64,000 nt of DNA from Cephalopachus bancanus (Eukaryota > Chordata > Mammalia > Primates > Tarsiidae): NCBI GenBank assembly GCA_027257055.1, contig JAPVLO010000182.1:8494001-8558000 (forward strand). Reading direction: 5' to 3'. Shown here one piece after another: positions 57,014-64,000 of the stretch. The notes under the pieces were generated by a model, which saw nothing but the letters and a program-made list of their open reading frames with translations, searched no databases and was not told the origin of the DNA. The position numbers and the translations under genes are program-made. The stretch's first letter is position 1. The number at the start of each line of letters is the position of its first letter.

Positions 57014-57241
57014 TCACAAAATTCATATTTCTGTCATCCGTTCTTAAGTAGTCACAGCCCCACTGCATGCCTGTCAGATCAAGTCCAAACCCTCCAGCCG
57101 GTCTTCAAAACCCTTTTTCCACAGCCCCCACCTCATCTTAACAGCTTTGTCTCTCATAACCACACAGTTTGAGGCTCCAGCGCTTACCAGCCTGGCCTTC
57201 TTAACTGTTCTTCTCTTATGACAGCCTACCCCTGCATCTTA

Positions 57242-57586
<345 letters not shown>

Positions 57587-57719
57587 TTAACGCGGTAGAC
57601 ACTCAGTTTGTGCTGAATACATGGATAATGAAAAGCATAGATAACACTTGTCTTTGACCTTAATTGAATAGACCACATCCAACATCTCTATAAAATAGCA
57701 TACTTCGTTGAAAGGATGG

Positions 57720-57795
57720 TTTCGAGCTAACGTGTATTGAGCATCTACTGGGTGCCAGTTACTGCACTGGGCAGAATATGAATCAGAATAGGAGG
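57720..57795 (-). mobile_element. L2/MIR3 fragment
   Basis: 'GTGTATTGAGCATCTACTGGGTGCCAGTTACTGCACTGGGC' is antisense. Confidence 0.7.
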
Positions 57796-58436
57796 ACACG
57801 AGGCTTCGTGGCAGGCCTGCAGGGAAGACTCTGGGTCAGTGCCGCTTCTGGGTATCTCACCTTACTTCCCATGCACGAAGCTGCTTGCCAGTCCCGTGGG
57901 GTTGGCTATCGCTACTCACTCACACAAAACACAGATGCTGAGACACACACAGTTGCACACGGAGGCCCAAGTGCACAGAGTTAATGCAGCATAAATGACT
58001 CCACCGAGATATGCAGATTCCATGTGGCCTGTCCTATCAGGCAGGTTTACAACTCCTCGGAGCTTTGACTCTGTCACTCTTCACAGGCTACCGGCATCGT
58101 GCAATGAAATACTTGTCTGCTTTGATTCCTTGGCCCTTGCCGCCCCCCATGGCCATTCAGGCTGTTTTTGTCAGCTCAGACCCCTCCCTCTGACCCCCTT
58201 TCAAATTCTCTCCCCCCAGGCTTCAGGTTCTTTCGTCCCATCAGCACCAGCGGTCCGGTTAGGAAGGAACTATCCTGGCATTCACAGCATCTCCACCATA
58301 GTGGAGCAAGGTGCCAAGACTGCAGCTCTGTGCAAGTTGGAGAGCAGAGGTGGCTGGCATGGAGCCAGGATGACTTAAGGTTGAACTTGGACCTGTTGTT
58401 TCACCTCCATGAGCTCCTGCCGCATCATGTGTAATG
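57796..58436. other. Unique stretch, no gene seen
   Basis: A 127-codon frame (57995-58378, +) without a domain. Confidence 0.5.
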
Positions 58437-58495
58437 ACTTCAAACAGAATCATATACTTTGCAGCAACATGGATGCAGCTGAAAACCATCATTCT

Positions 58496-58636
58496 TTTTT
58501 TTTTTTTTTGGTAGAGATGAGGTCTCACTACGTTGCCTGTTCTGGTCTCAAACTCCCGGGCTCAAGCAATCCTTCCATCTCAGCCTCCCAAAGTGCTGGT
58601 GTTATAGGTGTGACCCACCATGCCCTGTCTTGGCGA
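58496..58636 (-). mobile_element. Alu left-arm-length insertion
   Basis: Poly-T then a single arm (GTAGAGATGAGGTCTCACTAC...GTGACCCACCATGCCCTG), flanked by CATCATTCT (58487-58495 and 58637-58645). A monomer-length insertion in antisense. Confidence 0.93.
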
Positions 58637-58677
58637 CATCATTCTAAGTGAGCTACCACAGAAACAAAGAACTAAAT

Positions 58678-58970
58678 ATCGCCGGGCTCGGTGGCTCAGC
58701 CTGTAATCCCGCGCTTTTGGGAGGCTGACGTGAGTGGGTTGCCTGAGCCCGCGGGTTCGAGACCCGCCTGGGCAACTTGGCGAGACCTCATCTCTACAGT
58801 AAATCAAAAAAATTAGCTGGGCGTGGTAGCACGAGCCTGTAGTTCCAGCTACTCGGAAGACTGAGGTGCAAGGAACGCCGGAGCCCAGCAGGTCGAGGCT
58901 GTGGTGGCCGGGAGCGGCCACTGCACTCTAGTCTGGGTGACAGAGTGAGATTCTAACTCAAACAAACAAA
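58678..58970 (+). mobile_element. Alu SINE, young lineage subfamily
   Basis: Full-length dimer with the 12-bp duplication AAAGAACTAAAT (58666-58677 and 58971-58982) in L1 target DNA. Confidence 0.98.
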
Positions 58971-59424
58971 AAAGAACTAAATCTTGTGTTCTCACTCATA
59001 AGTGGGCCCTAAACCTTGGGCACACGAGCACAAAGTCAGAGACAACTGGACACTGCCAGTGGGGGGAGGAGGGAGAAGGGAAAGGGGGTCCACACCACCC
59101 ACTGGGTACCAGGTTCACTACCGGGGGAGAGAGGGCTCGCTAGAAGCCCAAACCTCACCTGCAAGCAACGTGCTTACGTAGTGAATCCTCACATGTGTCC
59201 CACAACTCTAAAATTAAAATGAAAAAAAATTACCACACGAGTCTGCTGTGAGGAAATGTAGGTGAAGAACCAGAGCTCAGCACCCGGCATCCAGCCGATG
59301 CTCAGAAGCGTTTGTCTGCACCTTTGACAGACCTTGCCCTGCCCACATCTACTACTAGGAGGATCACAGAAATGCTTCACAAACTGCAAAGTGTGTACAG
59401 ATGGCAGGTACTGTTAGGTTAGAA

Positions 59425-59600
59425 CGGGAGTCTGCAAACTACGTGAAAAACCAGGCAGTAACAATTTTAGGCTTTGCGGGCTGTGGATTCTTGTTGCAAC
59501 TACTCATATCTGCCAGTGTAGCAGAAGAGCATTAGTACACAACAGGTAAACGTGTAGCAGCGACTGTACTCATCAGACCTGACTTACACCAGCAGGCAGC
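59425..59600. mobile_element. Old DNA-transposon-type repeat
   Basis: 'GAGTCTGCAAACTACGTGAAAAACCAGGCAGTAACAATTTTAGGCTTTGCGGGCTGTGGATTC...GCAACTACTCATATCTGCC' matches a very common mammalian repeat (TCAGCAAACTTTTTCTG..TTTTAGGCTTTGCGGGCC..GCAACTACTCAACTCTGCC). I do not name the family. Confidence 0.7.
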
Positions 59601-60419
59601 CAGCACGCAGAGGCCCCTGCCAGCCAGTGTGCTGGCCCCTGGGATGGAAGTTGGCGCTCCCTGAAGCCGAGAGACTGAGAGTGACTCTTCACCTCTCTTT
59701 CTTAGGCCCCATCGCGAGACATTTGGAATGGATCCACTTGGAATCCGAATCCTCAAAAGCTCCGTCTCCCAGTGGGAACCTTGGAACTGGGAGGAGAGCA
59801 CAGGAAGTACCTTCTGCCCGCCTGTGAGTGTCTTGCAAATCTGCGGAGCGGACGTGGGAAGCACTTGAGGAGGGTCAGAGTTTAGTCCCTCTGCCCAGGG
59901 AGGAGCCCATCTGAGGGCACACGGCCACGTGCCAAAGTAGGTAATACTGCCCAGTCTCTTCTTTTCTCACTTGTGACTGAGATGTGGCATAGAAGTATTT
60001 CTCTGCGATGAGAAAGCAGCAGTGCAACCAGGGTCATTAATGGCAGCTGATACTCAAGGTCGGAGGGCAATAGAGAGAGGTGGGGACTGAGGTGAACTGG
60101 ACAGACAATGCTCTGCGTACTCATCTCCCAAGGAAGGTTGCCACCTAGGAATTGGGGACAAGCGTTAACAGATCCTCTTTTTATTTTTTGAGAACACACT
60201 GTAAATCCAGATTTTCTTGCAACATCTCCCGGTTTTAAATATTGAATTCATGAAAACTAACACACTTCACGTGGACCAAAGGAAACCAATCTGGAACACC
60301 TAAAAAGATCGTTTGACAAGTTGAAGCCTTGAAGGCCTGTTCTGAAGAATGCAAGGCTGTGCCTAGAAGGGTTTCTCAGGGGAAGGCTGGAATTTTCCAT
60401 AGGCAGTTTCTTTCTTTTC
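59601..60419. other. Unique stretch, no gene seen
   Basis: Minus-strand frames of up to 110 codons (59532-59864) and 105 codons (59882-60199), without domains. Confidence 0.5.
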
Positions 60420-60719
60420 TTTTTTTTTTTTTTTTTTTTTTGAGTTGGAGTCTCACTCTGTCACTCAGACTGGAGTGCAGTGGCCACTCCCCGCCACCGG
60501 AGCCTCGACCTGCTGGGCTCCGGTGATCCTTCTGCCTCAGCCTTCCAAGTAGCTGGAACTACAGGTGCGCGCTACCACGCCCGGCTGATTTTTGATTTAT
60601 TGTAGAGATGAGGTCTCACCAAGTTGCCCAGGCGGGTGTCGAACCTGCGGGCTCAGGCAATCCACTCACCTCAGCCTCCCAAAGTGCTGGGATTACAGGC
60701 TGAGCCACTGAGCCCGGCC
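60420..60719 (-). mobile_element. Alu SINE, young lineage subfamily
   Basis: Long poly-T, then a full antisense dimer ending GAGCCACTGAGCCCGGCC. GCAGTTTCTT / GCAGAGTTTCTT beside it may be the target duplication. Confidence 0.97.
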
Positions 60720-60724
60720 GCAGA

Positions 60725-60935
60725 GTTTCTTAAACTCAGTGCTGCTGAGATTGACGGGACAAGCCTTACATTGTGCCGGGCTGTCCTGTGTGTGGTAGAA
60801 TGTTCAGCAGCATCCTTGGCCTCTACCTACTAGTGCCAGTAGCAACTCCTTCCCCAAGAAGTAACAACCCAAAGTGTCTCCAGACATTGCCTAATGGCCC
60901 GAGGGGCAGAATCCCCAGGTTAGGAACCTCTGAGT
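60725..60935 (-). mobile_element. MER20 (hAT-type) DNA transposon
   Basis: 'GGGCTGTCCTGTGTGTGGTAGAATGTTCAGCAGCATCCTTGGCCTCTACC', 'TCCAGACATTGCCTAATGGCCCGAGGGGCAGAATC' is the MER20 consensus in antisense. No coding capacity. Confidence 0.85.
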
Positions 60936-61030
60936 CAGCCCTTCCAGAGGCTGAGACAGGAGGCCAGAATCCTAAATGCAGCCTAAATGGTGCTTCAGCC
61001 GTGATTTGTGGGCAGGCGCTTTTACATTAG

Positions 61031-61335
61031 AATTTTTTTTTTTTTTTTTAAAGTCAGGATCTCATTCTGTCACCCAGGCTGGAGTGCAGTGGCACAATCA
61101 CAGCTCACCACAGCCTCGACCTCCGGACTCAGGCGATCCTTCTACCTCAGCCTCCCAAGAAGCTGGGATTACAGGTGTGCACCACCACACCTGACAAAAT
61201 TTTTGATGTTTTGTAGCAACGAGCTCTCACTGTATTGCTCACGCTGGTCTCAAACTCCTGGACTCAAACGATCCTCCCACCTCAGCCTCCCAGAGTGCTT
61301 GGGATTACAGATGTGCACCACCTGGCACTCGGCCT
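61031..61335 (-). mobile_element. Alu SINE, old
   Basis: Poly-T, then 'CACCCAGGCTGGAGTGCAGTGGCACAATCACAGCTCACC' to 'GGGATTACAGATGTGCACCACCTGGC'. Confidence 0.95.
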
Positions 61336-62369
61336 TTATAATGAGAAAATTTTCATTTAGACCTAAATCTGCATTATTGCCCGAGGCTCGAGGAAAATTA
61401 GTGACCATTTAAAATGATTAACTGGAGCCTGTGGGGAGTCAGTGGAGGGTGAAAGCAGCAAAGGGCCAGATAATGAACGGGGCTGGGGAGATCAGGGCGG
61501 AGGAGAGAGGATGGCGGGGCAACGACAGACAGACGAGGAGCCACGGCTGGCCGGGAACAGGGAGGCCTGCCAGCGAACCCGCTGCCATGCCGTGGGAGCA
61601 GCTTGGCGACAGCAGCACGAGACCCTGAAGGCAGATGAGTGTCCAGGGCTTTGAAGGAAGCCCCAGCAGCCTGGAGCCGGAGCCCAGCCAAGCTCCACGG
61701 GGAACAGGACATGACAGGGTCGAGGGCAGGTCGAACAGACCACCCCAGACAGGGCGGGGTGCTTGCCGGAGCCACGGGCATTTTCCTGAAGCACTAAAGC
61801 ACCTTGGTGCTGTGCTTTACAAAAGCTGTTGGCGTGAGTAAATCAGTTCTCCTGCATTCGATTTCCTCCTTGGACCCAGGGCGAAAGGTCTGACTGTCTT
61901 GGGGTTCAGCTCTGGCTTCAGTCCCTGGAGGGCTGAAAAACAGGGAGGAAGAGATGCAAGGATTGAAGAGAGACGGCGGCATGGAGCTGGGAGGCAGTGG
62001 CAGGAGTGTCTGAGGAGAGTCCCCTGGAGAAAAAAGCAAGGGCTGGGGAAAGTCAGTCCTGGAAGGATTGGGAGTATCCTGGAGACCCTGGGTGACGGCC
62101 AGGGCCTGGAGAGGACATCCTGGTAGGAGGCGCTGTGGTCTCAAGCATCCTCTTAGTTTTGACCGTGAGTGAACCCCTAATAAATTAGGCTTTCTCTTTT
62201 TTAATTTCTTGCGTGGATACTTGAGATCAAAAGAATACGGTTTAATTTGCCAAGCCAAAAATGTCCCCGAGGCTTGGCTCCTGGCCACCAAGGGCCTCCC
62301 AGGGAGAGGAGGGAGGGGGACTGGCCTGAGCCCTGGCCGTCCTTCATTCCTTCTAACCAGGAAAGGCAG
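61336..62369. other. GC-rich unique stretch, no gene supported
   Basis: CpG-enriched at 61480-61760. It includes the longest open frame of the window (193 codons, 61794-62375, minus), which is Pro/Ser-rich without a domain. An AT-rich island at 62150-62260 (CCTAATAAATTAGGC, CGGTTTAATTTGCC) is the only likely regulatory-type patch. Confidence 0.45.
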
Positions 62370-62480
62370 TCCCATTTGATGGATTCTTTAAGAATGGAGA
62401 CACAGAAAAGGGGTGACTACTCAAGGCCACCCAGCCAGGAAGGTGCAGGCCTGTGCAGGAGCCCAAGGGTTTCAACCCAT
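62370..62480 (-). mobile_element. Possible MIR fragment
   Basis: 'AATGGAGACACAGAAAAGGGGTGACTACTCAAGGCCACCCAGCC' resembles the antisense MIR core. Confidence 0.45.
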
Positions 62481-63819
62481 GGTTCAAGGCCCTTTGCACA
62501 CTCCATGTTGCTTGCTTGGAGAGAATGGTCCCACACAGGGAAGACCCGAGAAGGGCCCGAGCTCAGACCTATCTGGGGAACAGCGTGGACTGTATCGGGA
62601 GTCCTGTGGCTCGCCTGGGACACGTCAACAAGAGGGCACAAATGCTGCTCGGAATTTCAGATGACAAACCCCGTCCCCACCTCCCACCCAGCGTGCTCTC
62701 TGACCTTATTTCTCTTTGACAAGGCACGCATGGTCTTCAATAATGTAGGCCCCCACCTCACACAGAAGAAGCCTGTCACCCGAAAATAACTTGAAAAGCA
62801 GACAGAGGGAAGCAGATAAGCATTCAAAATCATTTATTTATAGCACAGAACACAAAGCCGTCAAAGAGACTTCAGGCAAGCGACAGCCACAGCACCCTTT
62901 GGGGGCAGCTGAGGGAGAATGTGCCTGTAGACCTGGCCTGCGGGACGGGTCCGCTGAGAGGCAGAGGACAGGGGGAGGGGGAGGGTCAGGAGGGAAGAGG
63001 AGAGCCAACGCCAAGACCTCAGCCGAGTATAGATTAGAGAGCTTCAGCAAGAGTTACTTTGGGAGTCACCGAGATCCCCATGACAGGGGCGGGGGCGGTT
63101 TCTGCAGGGGCTGGGACCCCATGTGGCCATGCAGTGGGATCCCCACAGGGGCTGGAAGGGTTGGGTTGATCAGCATTTTCTAACTCTGGTAACAACTGAG
63201 CAAGACACATTTCTGCTGGTTCGCGGCCCCCTCCTTCTGGGGGAAGAGGCACTTGTGGCAAGGCGCTCCTTGGGTCCGTGGCACAAGTTAGTCTACCGTC
63301 TGGATCAGACGCTGTGCACTGGACAACCTAGAAGTGCCCTTCCAACGCAGAGTCTGCAATTCTGAATGTTCTAGCCCAGCACGACAGCCTTTAGAAAAGA
63401 AACATCCAAAAAAATCGTGTTGCCTAAACAATTATTTCCCAAGAGCAAAAGGATGAGGAGCCAGTGAGTTTCAGACTTGTAGAACAGAATTATGTCTGCA
63501 GAAATTTCAATAATAAAGGTGCTTTATGAGAGCTCAAAGGGTGTATTTTGGGTCTGAAAGCCAAAAATAAGACGCCGGTGGATCAAAACAGACAATACCA
63601 AACTCAAAATGTCACTGAATCCGGGACAACACGCACGACCAGACTCAAATCAACAAGATTCCATCTAAACCATCAAAGTAAATGGCAGCTGGGTTCCCAG
63701 CCACAGATGGTCAGCAAATGCTTGCCAGGCCGGTGGACCAGCCGGTCATCAAGGAGAACAACTACACGATACAAGGCCTCCCCTCCTCCACCTCAGATGC
63801 TGGCTCCTGATGGCAGTGC
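62481..63819. other. Unique stretch, no gene supported
   Basis: Frames of up to 180 codons (62247-62789, +) and 130 codons (62791-63183, +) lack domains. G-rich run at 62968-62990. Confidence 0.45.
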
Positions 63820-63910
63820 AGGTAAAAGCAGTCTGGTTTGTGAAAGCAAATTGTAATCCCTAATTGATCAATCATGTGACATCCAATTCAATCCACAAAA
63901 GCCTGCAAGG
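63820..63910. promoter_or_regulatory. Candidate conserved non-coding element
   Basis: 'GCAAATTGTAATCCCTAATTGATCAATCATGTGACATCC' packs TAATTGAT/ATCAATCA homeodomain/PBX-like sites in 40 bp of repeat-free DNA. Inference only. Confidence 0.25.
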
Positions 63911-64000
63911 TGGGAGAGCCAGAACTCTGCAAAGGTGAGCACTGCCCATATGCCTTTCCTGCCTGCAGCAAGGTTAGGTCAAGGACTCCCTGCACACCTT

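Larger units (their letters stand above)
58450..59232 (+). mobile_element. L1 3' end interrupted by two Alus
   Basis: 'CTTTGCAGCAACATGGATGCAGCTGAAAACCATCATTCT' resumes after the first Alu as 'AAGTGAGCTACCACAGAAACAAAGAACTAAAT'. After the second it continues 'CTTGTGTTCTCACTCATAAGTGGGCCC...CTAGAAGCCCAAACCTCACCTGC' plus a tail. Confidence 0.92.

Noticed and set aside
61480..61760. Possible CpG island
   Set aside because: CpGs are enriched but the block is short and has no promoter-like or exon-like neighbour. The evidence is too weak to call a promoter.
61794..62375. 193-codon minus-strand open frame, longest in the window
   Set aside because: GC-rich DNA lengthens chance frames. The product is Pro/Ser/Arg-rich with no domain, and I see no promoter, splice or repeat-independent support.
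62247..62789. 180-codon plus-strand open frame overlapping the previous one on the other strand
   Set aside because: No recognisable motif. Overlap with an opposite-strand frame in GC-rich DNA is typical of chance.

Overview
The window is non-coding nuclear DNA from a primate. The primate call rests on about twenty 7SL-derived dimeric Alu SINEs on both strands, together with L1, L2, MIR, Tigger, MER20 and LTR remnants. The youngest Alus are not AluS or AluY. They share an unfamiliar set of diagnostic bases: left arm starting GCCGGGCTCGGTGGCTCAGC, 'AGACCTCATCTCTACA', and a tail block '...GTGAGACTCCAACTC-A(n)'. They also lack the usual lemur/galago features. With L1 3' UTRs that are not human L1PA type, this suggests a non-simian primate. 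A tarsier is my best guess, as an inference and not a proof.

I found no protein-coding gene, rRNA, tRNA or CRISPR array. The longest open frames (193, 180, 156 and 148 codons) show no recognisable domain and look like chance, repeat-derived or antisense frames. The window reads as intergenic DNA or a very large intron.

Layout. 1-8.9 kb: an edge Alu, old L1 pieces, an L1 3' end, a local 147-bp duplication, an old TG...CA repeat and two MIRs. 8.9-14.5 kb: a degenerate Tigger (pogo/Tc1 class) DNA transposon hit in turn by two L1s, one ORF1-only HAL1 and one Alu, three of them with long target-site duplications and one (the first L1) with a short 8-bp one. 14.5-18 kb: unresolved sequence with two Alus and two LTR-like blocks. 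18-26.4 kb: MIRs, two Alus with clear ages, an LTR and a 1.2-kb ancient GA-rich repeat. 26.4-27.5 kb: a twin-primed (5'-inverted) L1. 27.5-38 kb: mostly unique DNA with MIR/L2, an old Alu, a right-arm-only Alu insertion and an L2 3' end. 37.9-38.3 kb: a long CCAT/ATCC simple repeat. 38.4-45 kb: old L1 on both strands cut by Alus. 45-53.7 kb: mostly unique with MIRs and old Alus. 53.8-54.4 kb: an internally deleted mariner with both terminal inverted repeats. 54.4-61.4 kb: MIR, a fossil Alu monomer, two L1 3' ends (one cut by two Alus), MER20 and more Alus. 61.4-64 kb: GC-richer unique DNA.

Several non-repetitive stretches (about 34.06, 39.2, 53.3, 55.5 and 63.8 kb) have the AT-rich, homeobox/MEF2-like motif texture often seen in conserved non-coding elements. 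They are flagged as candidates only. The most informative biology here is the insertion history: nested elements, target-site duplications, inverted L1 and defective DNA transposons.
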